Shown: positions 13,920 to 20,766 of the stretch, one piece after another
Layout: each line of letters opens with the position of its first letter
Numbering within the stretch: position 1 is the first letter of the stretch
DNA from: JANWZL01 sp037445185
Lineage (GTDB): Bacteria; Pseudomonadota; Gammaproteobacteria; Burkholderiales; Thiobacillaceae
NCBI GenBank assembly: GCA_037445185.1
Contig: JBBIKZ010000036.1
Location: 1 to 20,766 of the forward strand
Reading direction: 5' to 3'
DNA: 20,766 bases
The notes under the pieces: generated by a model
Database searches by the model: none
Told to the model about the DNA's origin: nothing
What the model saw: only the letters and a program-made list of their open reading frames with translations
Position numbers and translations under genes: made by a program

Positions 13920-14410
13920 GACGCGCCCCGGTCAGGCATCCCGCCTGAGCCCAAAGCCACGACCCCGCTGCGCTGATGCCGCAGCAGTCGCTCCACCGCC
14001 TCCCTGAGCCCCCCGGGCGGCAGTGCCCTGCTGAGGGCAAGCCACGCCTCGAGGGCCGACCTGCCCATGCCCTGCTTGGCCGGCCTGTCGGGGGCGGCCC
14101 AGTCGGCGCGCACCCTGACCTTGATCGCGCTCACCGTCCGGCCGGCGGCGCTCAGCGCATGCGCCAGGGTCTTGGCCTGGCTGCGCACGCGCGCGGCCGC
14201 CGCGCCATGGCCGCAATAGATGAGGGCGGTCTCCCCCGTCACTGCCGCCACCCGACAGGCCTCAGCCAGGCCAGGGGGGGTGATGCGGGCGAACAGCCGG
14301 TTGAGTTCGGCCAGACGTCTGGCCTCCGGCAACAGCAGGGCGAGCGAGCGGTCCTCGGCCAGCAGCCCGCGCACCGGCCGCAGGGGCGAGGACAAGGGTT
14401 GCCGGGGCAT
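13916..14410 (-). CDS. DciA-family (DUF721) protein
   Basis: A 164-residue protein of the DUF721/DciA family, whose characterised members help recruit the replicative helicase DnaB in bacteria lacking DnaC. Support comes from the N-terminal PLSSPLRPVRGLL segment, a helical ARRLAELNRLFARITPP region, then an RVAAVTGETALIYC strand pair and the AAAARVRSQAKTLAHAL helix. The location divergent from secA is also the common one. The frame is open to an ATG at 14485, but the extra 25 residues are a Ser/Pro/Gly/Ala string with no family likeness, so 14410 is preferred; neither start has a clear Shine-Dalgarno. The C-terminal half (about 100-164) is less conserved. It is coupled to aroK by an ATGA overlap. 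Confidence 0.75.
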   Translation of the reverse strand: MPRQPLSSPLRPVRGLLAEDRSLALLLPEARRLAELNRLFARITPPGLAEACRVAAVTGETALIYCGHGAAAARVRSQAKTLAHALSAAGRTVSAIKVRVRADWAAPDRPAKQGMGRSALEAWLALSRALPPGGLREAVERLLRHQRSGVVALGSGGMPDRGAS

Positions 14411-14599
14411 CCCGCCATGACCATCACCGCGCCCGCTAGAGGCGGGGGAGGCGGGCGGGGACGCAGATGCGCGCATGCGGGTCATGCCGGAACGTAAGGC
14501 TCGCTTAAGAATGGGGTCACGTGGCCTATGTTACCATTCAATGCTTTACGGGCCCGGCCGCCGGCGCCCGCAACCGACCGTCTATCCATACGAGCGTTC

Positions 14600-17341
14600 A
14601 TGCCTTTCAACGTCCTGAAAAAGATCTTCGGCAGTCGCAACGAGCGGCTGCTCAAGCAATACCGCGCGACCGTCAACAAGATCAACGCCCTGGAGCCGGC
14701 GTACGAAAAGCTCACCGACGACGAGCTGCGGGCGAAGACGGCCGAATTCCGCGCCCGCCTGGAAAAGGGCGAGACCCTGGATCAACTGCTGCCGGAGGCC
14801 TTCGCCGCCGTGCGCGAGGCCGGCAAGCGCACCCTGGGCATGCGCCACTACGACGTGCAGTTGATCGGCGGCATCGCGCTGCACCAGGGCAAGATCGCCG
14901 AGATGCGCACCGGCGAGGGCAAGACCCTGGTGGCCACCCTCGCCGTCTATCTCAACGCATTGCCCGGCCAGGGCGTGCACGTGGTCACCGTGAACGACTA
15001 CCTGGCGAGCCGCGACGCCGACTGGATGGGCAAGATCTACGACTTCCTCGGCATGTCGGTCGGCGTGATCTACTCGCAGCAGCCCGCCGAGGAGAAGCAG
15101 GCCGCCTACGCCGCCGACATCACCTACGGCACCAACAACGAGTACGGCTTCGACTACCTGCGCGACAACATGGTCTTCCACGCGAGCCAGCGGGTGCAGC
15201 GCGGGCTCCACTATGCCATCGTCGATGAGGTCGACTCCATCCTCATCGACGAGGCGAGAACACCGCTCATCATCTCCGGCCAGGCCGACGACAACGTCGA
15301 GCTCTATCAGCGCATCAACCTGGTGCCGCCACGGTTGGAGCGTCAGGAAAAGGAATACAAGGAGGGCGAGACCGGCCCCATCGGCGACTACATCGTCGAT
15401 GAGAAGGCGCATCAGGTCATGCTCACCGAGCGCGGCCACGAGCGGGTGGAGCAGATCCTCATCGAACTGAAGCTCCTGCCCGAAGGCAGCAGCCTCTATG
15501 ACCCGACCAACATCCGCCTCATGCACCACGTCTACGCCGCCTTGCGCGCCCACGTGCTCTATCACCGCGATCAGCACTATGTGGTGCAGAACAAGGAGGT
15601 GATCATCGTCGACGAGTTCACCGGCCGCCTCATGCATGGCCGGCGCTGGTCCGAGGGCCTGCATCAGGCGGTCGAGGCCAAGGAGGGGGTGCCGATCCAG
15701 CGCGAAAACCAGACCTTGGCCTCGATCACCTTCCAAAACTATTTCCGCATGTATAAAAAGCTCGCCGGCATGACCGGCACGGCGGACACCGAGGCCTACG
15801 AATTCCAGCAGATCTACGGCCTGGAGACGGTGGTCATCCCGACCAACAAGCCCATGATCCGCAAGGACCTGAACGACCTCGTCTACCGCACCGCGAAGGA
15901 GAAGTGGAAGGCGGTCGTCGAGGACATCAAGGAATGCCACCGGCGCGGCCAGCCGGTCCTGGTGGGTACCACCTCGATCGAGATCAACGAGTTCCTCTCC
16001 GACCTGTTGAAGAAGGAGGTCCTGCCGCATCAGGTGCTCAACGCCAAACAGCACGCGCGCGAGGCCGAGATCGTGGCGCAGGCGGGTCTGCCGGGCGCCA
16101 TCACCATCGCCACCAACATGGCCGGCCGCGGCACCGACATCGTGCTGGGCGGCTCTATCGCCAAACAGGTGGAGGCCATCCGTGCCGACCCCAACCTCGC
16201 CGAGGACGACAAGCACGCACGGATCGCCCTGCTGCGCGACGAATGGCAGAAGCTGCACGACCAGGTGATCGCCGCCGGCGGGCTGCACATCATCGGCACC
16301 GAGCGGCACGAATCGCGTCGGGTGGACAACCAGCTGCGGGGGCGCGCCGGGCGTCAGGGCGACCCGGGTTCCTCGCGCTTCTACCTCTCGCTGGAGGACC
16401 CGCTGCTGCGCATCTTCGGCGGCGAGCGGCTCAAGATGATCATGGACAAGCTCAAGATGCCCGAGGGCGAGGCCATCGAGCACGGCATGGTCAACCGCTC
16501 GCTCGAATCCGCGCAGCGCAAGGTCGAGCAGCGCAACTTCGACATCCGCAAGCAACTGCTGGAATACGACGATGTGGCCAACGACCAGCGCAAGGTGATC
16601 TACGCCCAGCGCAACGAGCTGCTCGAGGCCACGGACGTCTCCGAGGGCATACGCGGCATGCGCGCGCAAGTGCTCAACGACGTCATCAGCGAACACATCC
16701 CGCCCGGCAGCATGGCCGAACAATGGGACATCGCCGGCCTGACCCAGCACCTGGCCGGCGAATTCCTGCTCGAGCTGCCCATCCAACAGTGGCTCGACCA
16801 GGATGCCAAGCTCGACGAGGAGGGGCTGCGCCGGAAGATCGTCGAGGCGGCCGATGCCGCCTATGCGCAGAAGGAGCAGCTCGCCGGCGCCGAGAACCTG
16901 CGTCAGTTCGAACGCGCCATCCTGCTGCAGAGCCTGGACAGCCACTGGCGCGAGCACCTGGCGGCCATGGATCACCTGCGCCAGGGCATCCATCTGCGCG
17001 GCTATGCCCAGAAAAACCCCAAGCAGGAATACAAGCGCGAGGCCTTCGAACTGTTCGAGGCCATGCTCGGCGCCATCGCCCGCGAGGTCACCCAAATCAC
17101 CCTGACCGTGCAGGTGCGCACCGAGGCCGACGTGGAGGCGGTCGAGCCGCAGGCGTCCGCCGTGTCCAACGTGCAATACCACCATGCCGATTATGACCGG
17201 GCCCTGGGCACCCCAGACGAGGCGGCGCCGGCCGGCGCGAGACAGCCGATCCAGCGCCAGCAGCCCAAGGTGGGCCGCAACGATCCCTGCCCCTGCGGGT
17301 CGGGCAAGAAGTACAAGCACTGCCACGGCAAGCTCGCGTGA
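14600..17341 (+). CDS. secA: Preprotein translocase ATPase SecA
   Basis: A 913-residue motor ATPase that drives unfolded proteins through SecYEG. Walker A MRTGEGKT places the lysine at 108, as in E. coli. Walker B IVDEVDSILIDEA, the MTGTADTEA segment, AGRGTDIVLGG and RGRAGRQGDPGSSRF of the helicase-like NBD2 are all present. The C-terminus has the SecB- and lipid-binding zinc motif C897-x-C899-x8-C908-H909 followed by a basic tail. Length is typical (E. coli 901). The ATG at 14600 matches the family N-terminus (MPFNVLKKIFGSRNERLL). An upstream in-frame start at 14528 adds residues without family support. The Shine-Dalgarno is weak (GAG at 14592). The 5' gap to dciA (14411-14599) shows no unambiguous promoter and no secM-like ORF that I could recognise. 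Confidence 0.98.
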   Translation: MPFNVLKKIFGSRNERLLKQYRATVNKINALEPAYEKLTDDELRAKTAEFRARLEKGETLDQLLPEAFAAVREAGKRTLGMRHYDVQLIGGIALHQGKIAEMRTGEGKTLVATLAVYLNALPGQGVHVVTVNDYLASRDADWMGKIYDFLGMSVGVIYSQQPAEEKQAAYAADITYGTNNEYGFDYLRDNMVFHASQRVQRGLHYAIVDEVDSILIDEARTPLIISGQADDNVELYQRINLVPPRLERQEKEYKEGETGPIGDYIVDEKAHQVMLTERGHERVEQILIELKLLPEGSSLYDPTNIRLMHHVYAALRAHVLYHRDQHYVVQNKEVIIVDEFTGRLMHGRRWSEGLHQAVEAKEGVPIQRENQTLASITFQNYFRMYKKLAGMTGTADTEAYEFQQIYGLETVVIPTNKPMIRKDLNDLVYRTAKEKWKAVVEDIKECHRRGQPVLVGTTSIEINEFLSDLLKKEVLPHQVLNAKQHAREAEIVAQAGLPGAITIATNMAGRGTDIVLGGSIAKQVEAIRADPNLAEDDKHARIALLRDEWQKLHDQVIAAGGLHIIGTERHESRRVDNQLRGRAGRQGDPGSSRFYLSLEDPLLRIFGGERLKMIMDKLKMPEGEAIEHGMVNRSLESAQRKVEQRNFDIRKQLLEYDDVANDQRKVIYAQRNELLEATDVSEGIRGMRAQVLNDVISEHIPPGSMAEQWDIAGLTQHLAGEFLLELPIQQWLDQDAKLDEEGLRRKIVEAADAAYAQKEQLAGAENLRQFERAILLQSLDSHWREHLAAMDHLRQGIHLRGYAQKNPKQEYKREAFELFEAMLGAIAREVTQITLTVQVRTEADVEAVEPQASAVSNVQYHHADYDRALGTPDEAAPAGARQPIQRQQPKVGRNDPCPCGSGKKYKHCHGKLA

Positions 17342-17349
17342 CGGGCATG

Positions 17350-17387
17350 GCCGGCGCCTCGCCCGTGCCCTGCGCGCAGGCGCCGGC
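17350..17387. other. GC-rich hairpin downstream of secA
   Basis: A perfect 10-bp inverted repeat (GCCGGCGCCT at 17350-17359 and AGGCGCCGGC at 17378-17387) begins 9 bp after the secA stop, with an 18-base loop. A competing pairing exists between ACGGGC (17341-17346) and GCCCGT (17361-17366). There is no T-run, so it is either a Rho-associated 3' stabiliser or a non-canonical terminator. Confidence 0.45.
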
Positions 17388-17425
17388 GGGCCATGGCAGG
17401 CCGCGCTGTGACCCCTGGCCGGGGC

Positions 17426-17454
17426 TTGTGCGGTGCCGGCATAAACCCGACAAT
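17426..17454 (+). promoter_or_regulatory. Possible promoter for the small protein gene
   Basis: TTGTGC (17426-17431) and GACAAT (17449-17454) are 17 bp apart. Transcription would start about 20 nt before the ATG at 17481. It is a moderate match to sigma-70 and fits the break left by the hairpin after secA. Confidence 0.35.
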
Positions 17455-17480
17455 AGAACTCGACTTTGTCGGAGTCCACC

Positions 17481-17708
17481 ATGCCTTACTACCTCTACAA
17501 GATCGGCCCCCTGAACATCCTGGAAAAACAGGGCGAGGCGGCCAGCTTCAAGGCGGCCAAGGCCCTCGCCAACGAACTGCGCAAGGGCCTGGACCCCGCC
17601 TCGGGTCAGACGGTGAAGATGATATTCGCCGAGAACGAGCTCGCCGCCGAGGCCACCCTCACCCAGCCGCGGGAACTCGACCCCAGCCTGGCGGGGGACG
17701 ACTACTGA
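17481..17708 (+). CDS. Conserved-looking 75-residue protein, unknown function
   Basis: A 75-residue cytosolic protein starting MPYYLYKIGPLNILEKQGE. GGAG (17470-17473) lies 7 nt before the ATG, which is why 17481 is preferred to an upstream in-frame TTG at 17466. The N-terminus reads as two short strands (YYLYKIGPLNILEKQ). A Lys/Ala-rich helix follows (SFKAAKALANELRKGL), then a strand (VKMIFAENE) and an acidic helical tail, so a small alpha/beta fold is likely. No signal peptide and no Cys. I have a general impression of similar proteins in sulfur-oxidising proteobacteria but cannot name a family. The next gene starts 46 nt later. Confidence 0.75.
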   Translation: MPYYLYKIGPLNILEKQGEAASFKAAKALANELRKGLDPASGQTVKMIFAENELAAEATLTQPRELDPSLAGDDY

Positions 17709-17754
17709 TGCGCTTTCGCTGAGCGTACAGGCGAAGTTCGCTTGGGGTCTGGCA

Positions 17755-18201
17755 ATGTCCGGCTACAACGAAGAGGCCTACCGGCAGGCGCGCGAGACCG
17801 CCATCGCCCTGCCCTGCCCGTTCGAGCGTGCGCTGCTGTCCTGCTGCGTCGGCTGCTACAAGTCGCGCAAGCTGCTGCTGGCCGAACGCGAGGCCATCAC
17901 CTGCACGGAGGATGCCGCCAATGCATCCTGCAAGGCGCTGCACCGTGCCCTGCACGAGAACGCCCGCTTTGCGCTGCACATCGAGGCGCAGCAGCCCTGG
18001 CCCTTCGGCAAGGAGATCCGCGCCCAGTGTGGCGGCGTGCTCGGGCTCAAGGAGGCGCTCGGGCGGCCGGAATCCGAGGCCGCCGACATCGCCCTGCTGG
18101 TCGCGGAGGCGCTGGCCCGCTTTGGCAAGATCGAGCGCTTCCCCTACTCGCAGATCATGCGCGGGGTGGTACACTACGAGCCGCGCCGGCGCAAGCGGTG
18201 A
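17755..18201 (+). CDS. Cys-rich 148-residue protein, unknown function
   Basis: A mostly helical cytosolic protein with seven Cys (C21, C30, C31, C34, C50, C59, C92). The tight group LSCCVGCYKSRKLLLAE contains CC-x2-C. The spacing C21-x8-C30, C31-x2-C34, C50-x8-C59 suggests metal or Fe-S binding, which is unproven. The C-terminus is basic (EPRRRKR). It has no signal peptide and no transmembrane helix. It lies 46 nt after the 75-residue protein gene and 55 nt before pyrC, so all three may be cotranscribed. No Shine-Dalgarno is clear before the ATG. I recognise no named family. Confidence 0.72.
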   Translation: MSGYNEEAYRQARETAIALPCPFERALLSCCVGCYKSRKLLLAEREAITCTEDAANASCKALHRALHENARFALHIEAQQPWPFGKEIRAQCGGVLGLKEALGRPESEAADIALLVAEALARFGKIERFPYSQIMRGVVHYEPRRRKR

Positions 18202-18256
18202 CGGCTGCGGGCGGGCTGCCGGCCTGCCATCGTCCCCTCGGTCTCGACACCAAACC

Positions 18257-19288
18257 ATGCAACTGACCCTCACCCGCCCGGACGACTGGCACCTGCACCT
18301 GCGCGACGGCGTGGCCATGCGGGCGGTCCTGCCGGACACGGCGCGGCGCTTCGCGCGCGCCATCGTCATGCCCAACCTCAAGCCGCCGGTGCGCACGGTG
18401 GCGGGGGCGGCGGCCTACCGGGCGCGCATCCTCGAGGCCCTGCCGGCCGGGATGCGCTTCGAGCCCCTCATGACGCTCTACCTCACTGACCGGACCTCGC
18501 CGGCGGAGATCCGCGCGGCCAGGGCGAGTGGCTTCGTCCATGGCGTGAAGTATTACCCGGCCGGGGCCACCACCCATGCCGAGGCCGGGGTGACGGCGGT
18601 GGAGCGGGTCTATCCCGTCCTGGAGGTCATGGAGGAGGTCGGTCTCCCCCTGCTGGTGCACGGTGAGGTGACCGACCCGGAGGTGGACGTGTTCGACCGC
18701 GAGGCGGTGTTCATCGACCGTGTCCTCGTCCCATTGCTCGCGCGCTTTCCGCGCCTCAAGCTGGTGCTGGAACACATCACCACCCGGCACGGCATCGACT
18801 TCGTACGTGCCGCCCCCGCGCACGTCGCCGGCACCCTCACCGCGCACCACCTGCTCTACAACCGCAACGCCCTATTCCAGGGTGGTATCCGGCCGCATTA
18901 CTACTGCCTGCCGGTGCTGAAGCGCGAGAGCCACCGCCAGGCCCTGCTGGCGGCCGCCATCTCCGGCAACCCCAAGTTCTTCCTCGGCACCGACAGCGCC
19001 CCGCATGCCCGCGAGGCCAAGGAGTGCGCCTGCGGCTGCGCCGGCATCTACACGGCCCATGCCGGCATCGAGCTCTACGCCGAGGTCTTCGAGGCCGCCG
19101 GGGCGCTCGACCGCCTGGAGGCCTTCGCCAGCCACTTTGGCGCCGACTTCTACGGCCTGCCGCGCAACCGTGAACGCATCACCTTGGTCAAGCAGGCCTG
19201 GGAAGTCCCTGCCAGCGTGGATTTCGGCGCGGGGCAGCAGCTCGTCCCCCTGCGCGCCGGCGAGAGCGTGGCCTGGCGCCTGGCCTGA
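18257..19288 (+). CDS. pyrC: Dihydroorotase (class II)
   Basis: A 343-residue zinc amidohydrolase interconverting carbamoyl-aspartate and dihydroorotate in pyrimidine synthesis. Metal ligands are all visible: H12-x-H14 (HLHLRDG), the carboxylated lysine K98 in GVKYYPAGATT, H135 (LLVHGEVTD), H173 (LEHITT) and D246 (GTDSAPH). Length matches E. coli PyrC (348), and the class II type is clear from these motifs. The ATG at 18257 opens the conserved N-terminus; no Shine-Dalgarno is evident. The larger open frame upstream to 17828 is a shadow of the Cys-rich protein gene. After the stop there is no gene for about 320 bp. Confidence 0.97.
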   Translation: MQLTLTRPDDWHLHLRDGVAMRAVLPDTARRFARAIVMPNLKPPVRTVAGAAAYRARILEALPAGMRFEPLMTLYLTDRTSPAEIRAARASGFVHGVKYYPAGATTHAEAGVTAVERVYPVLEVMEEVGLPLLVHGEVTDPEVDVFDREAVFIDRVLVPLLARFPRLKLVLEHITTRHGIDFVRAAPAHVAGTLTAHHLLYNRNALFQGGIRPHYYCLPVLKRESHRQALLAAAISGNPKFFLGTDSAPHAREAKECACGCAGIYTAHAGIELYAEVFEAAGALDRLEAFASHFGADFYGLPRNRERITLVKQAWEVPASVDFGAGQQLVPLRAGESVAWRLA

Positions 19289-19313
19289 GGGTCCCTCCGA
19301 CCCGCTCGCTCCC

Positions 19314-19552
19314 TTCAACCCAGATTTGTCATTAGGGCGCGCGATGATGGCGAGCCGTATGGCGAGCAGATTCGCGCACGGGCAACGAGCCCATGGTGGA
19401 CCTCGAGGGCTAAGCGAACGGGCTTGATACTGCCGCCAGACGGAGGCCCTGGCGCGCGCAGGCCGTGGTGGCATGGCGATGGGGACAGGCTTCACACACG
19501 CCGGGGTGATCTTCGTAGGCATTGGCCGGCCTAAAGACAAATCTGGGTTCAA
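19314..19552. mobile_element. Inverted-repeat element, possible MITE
   Basis: The gene-free stretch 19289-19610 between pyrC and pilU holds a 239-bp segment bounded by inverted repeats. The left arm is 19314-19337 and the right arm 19529-19552. They match at 21 of 24 positions and share the perfect core AACCCAGATTTGTC (19317-19330; complement at 19536-19549). GCTCC occurs at 19308-19312 and again at 19553-19557, which could be a 5-bp target duplication if one extra base on the left is tolerated. The interior has no credible gene; open frames on both strands lack start and family signals. A non-autonomous transposon (MITE) or a dispersed repeat is the best reading. A long-range RNA stem is the alternative. 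The remaining flanks are featureless. Confidence 0.5.
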
Positions 19553-19610
19553 GCTCCGCCCCCCGGATGCCGAAAAGAATCCGGTGCGACCCATGACCGG
19601 CGGAGGATCG

Positions 19611-20741
19611 ATGCAGAAGGACAGCCCCTACTTCAAGTACGTGGTGGAACTGCTCAAGGTGATGCTGGAGAAAGGTGGTTCCGACCTCTTCATCACCGTC
19701 GGCGCCCCACCGGCGATCAAGATCCACGGCGAGATGACCCCCTTCGGCGGCAAGCCGGTCACCCGCGAGCAGGCCGAGGAGATCGTCGCCGCCGTCATGA
19801 ACGACAAGCAGCGGGCCGAGTTCCACGCGACCAAGGAGTGCAACTTCGCCCTCTCCCTGGACGGCATCGGCCGTTTCCGCGTCAACGCCTATGTGCAGCG
19901 CGGCTCGCACGGCCTGGTCGCGCGGGTCATCAACACCGTGATCCCCACGCTCGACGAGCTGCGGCTGCCGTCGGTGCTCAAGGAGGTGGTGATGGAAAAG
20001 CGCGGCCTCGTCCTCATGGTCGGGGCAACCGGCTCGGGCAAGTCCACCAGCCTCGCCGCCATGCTCGATCACCGCAACACGCACTCGCGCGGCCACATCA
20101 TCACCATCGAGGACCCGGTCGAGTTCGTGCATCAGCACAAGAAGAGCCTGATCATGCAGCGCGAGGTGGGGGTGGACACCGACAGCTGGCACGCCGCGCT
20201 CAAGAACACCCTGCGCCAGGCCCCGGACGTGATCCTGATCGGCGAGATCCGCGACCGCGACACCATGGACTACGGCATCGCCTTCGCCGAGACCGGCCAC
20301 CTGTGCCTGGCCACCCTGCACGCCAACAACGCCAACCAGGCCCTGGACCGCATCATCAACTTCTTCCCGGTGGAGCGGCGCCAACAGATCCTCATGGACC
20401 TGTCGCTCAACCTGAAAGCCATCATCTCGCAGCGCCTGATCCCGGCCATCGGCGGCGGACGCGTGCCGGCGGTGGAGATCCTGCTCAACACCCCGCGCGT
20501 GGCCGACTTGATCCTCAAGGGCGAGGTGCACGAGATCAAGGAGGCGATGGCCAAGTCCAAGGACCTGGGCATGCGCACCTTCGACCAGGCCCTGTATGAC
20601 CTGTGCGTCGACGGCCTGGCCGCGCCCGAGACCGCGCTGCGCTATGCCGATTCCTACAACGAGTTGCGACTGATGCTGAAGAACATGTTCTGCCGCGTCC
20701 CCCTCGGCGAGGAGGCGGCCGGCGGTCTGACGCTGGCCTGA
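19611..20741 (+). CDS. pilU: Type IV pilus retraction ATPase PilU
   Basis: A 376-residue hexameric secretion-type ATPase acting at the cytoplasmic base of the type IV pilus, where PilU supports PilT in retraction. An N-terminal PAS-like domain (about 1-100) precedes Walker A GATGSGKST (138-146), the Asp-box IEDPVEFVH, Walker B DVILIGEIRD and the His-box TLHANNANQ. Features separating PilU from PilT are the LKNTLRQAPDV and FFPVERRQQILMDLSLNL stretches and the longer C-terminus. GGAGGA (19602-19607) lies 3 nt before the ATG at 19611; an upstream in-frame extension to 19473 runs through the repeat element and is rejected. pilT, often adjacent, is not in the window. Only 25 bp follow the stop and no terminator is visible. 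Confidence 0.95.
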   Translation: MQKDSPYFKYVVELLKVMLEKGGSDLFITVGAPPAIKIHGEMTPFGGKPVTREQAEEIVAAVMNDKQRAEFHATKECNFALSLDGIGRFRVNAYVQRGSHGLVARVINTVIPTLDELRLPSVLKEVVMEKRGLVLMVGATGSGKSTSLAAMLDHRNTHSRGHIITIEDPVEFVHQHKKSLIMQREVGVDTDSWHAALKNTLRQAPDVILIGEIRDRDTMDYGIAFAETGHLCLATLHANNANQALDRIINFFPVERRQQILMDLSLNLKAIISQRLIPAIGGGRVPAVEILLNTPRVADLILKGEVHEIKEAMAKSKDLGMRTFDQALYDLCVDGLAAPETALRYADSYNELRLMLKNMFCRVPLGEEAAGGLTLA

Positions 20742-20766
20742 GCACCCTGTTGTCAACAACTAGAAC

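Noticed and set aside
14486..14599. Possible CTTAAG-17-TATGTT promoter for secA and a secM-like leader
   Set aside because: The -35 matches poorly and no leader peptide with arrest-type sequence is visible.
14582..17482. 966-codon open frame antisense to secA
   Set aside because: It mirrors secA's GC-rich codon pattern, has low-complexity composition, and shows no motif; a frame shadow.
17708..17722. Four-codon ORF (Met-Arg-Phe-Arg) overlapping the stop of the 75-residue protein
   Set aside because: Too short to support, with no ribosome site and no sign of attenuation.
19314..19450. Open frames inside the inverted-repeat element on both strands
   Set aside because: They begin with the same translated repeat arm, lack start signals and show no domain.
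19410..20759. 449-codon open frame antisense to pilU and across the repeat element
   Set aside because: Opposes a gene with complete Walker motifs; no family features or ribosome site.

Overview
The window is GC-rich chromosomal DNA with a largely housekeeping gene content. It most resembles a gammaproteobacterium, probably a sulfur-oxidising or Chromatiales-like lineage, though a betaproteobacterium such as a Thiobacillus relative cannot be excluded. The pointers are a zapB-like / zapA / 6S RNA / 5-formyl-THF cyclo-ligase string, a DciA-type protein next to secA, class II PyrC, PilU, GluQ, and a fused ATP sulfurylase-APS kinase. No rRNA, tRNA or CRISPR array was seen.

Layout. 78-764 (+) is an exported, Met-rich protein made of short tandem repeats, followed by a terminator. 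814-2154 (-) is a compact unit: zapB-like, zapA, 6S RNA and the folate gene. The 6S promoter lies inside the end of zapA. At 2160-2190 a divergent promoter pair with overlapping -10 boxes faces a GT4 glycosyltransferase and gluQ (+). gluQ converges on, and shares its stop tetranucleotide with, a sat-cysC fusion. That fusion is transcribed (-) behind a DHH phosphoesterase. From 6983 to 11386 (+) lie a VanZ-family membrane protein and a 1108-residue protein with three VanZ-like modules joined to an O-antigen-ligase/Wzy-like domain. Opposite these (-) are a small exported Cys-rich protein and an exported beta-helix protein whose start overlaps the end of aroK; aroK in turn overlaps dciA by 4 nt. 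Divergent from dciA is secA (+), then two small uncharacterised proteins, pyrC, a roughly 240-bp inverted-repeat element, and pilU.

How the genes may work together. The sulfurylase half of Sat-CysC has lost its signature active-site motifs while the APS kinase half is intact. The neighbouring DHH protein belongs to a superfamily that includes pAp phosphatases, so this pair may handle PAPS and pAp rather than dissimilatory sulfur oxidation. The VanZ / VanZ-Wzy pair and the secreted beta-helix protein look like a small surface-glycan locus. The most unusual items are the VanZ3-Wzy fusion with a beta-rich insert in its periplasmic loop, the degenerate sulfurylase next to a DHH phosphoesterase, the repeat protein, the leaderless-looking zapB-like gene, and the possible MITE upstream of pilU.

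All calls come from reading the sequence. Family names rest on remembered motifs, and no database search was run.
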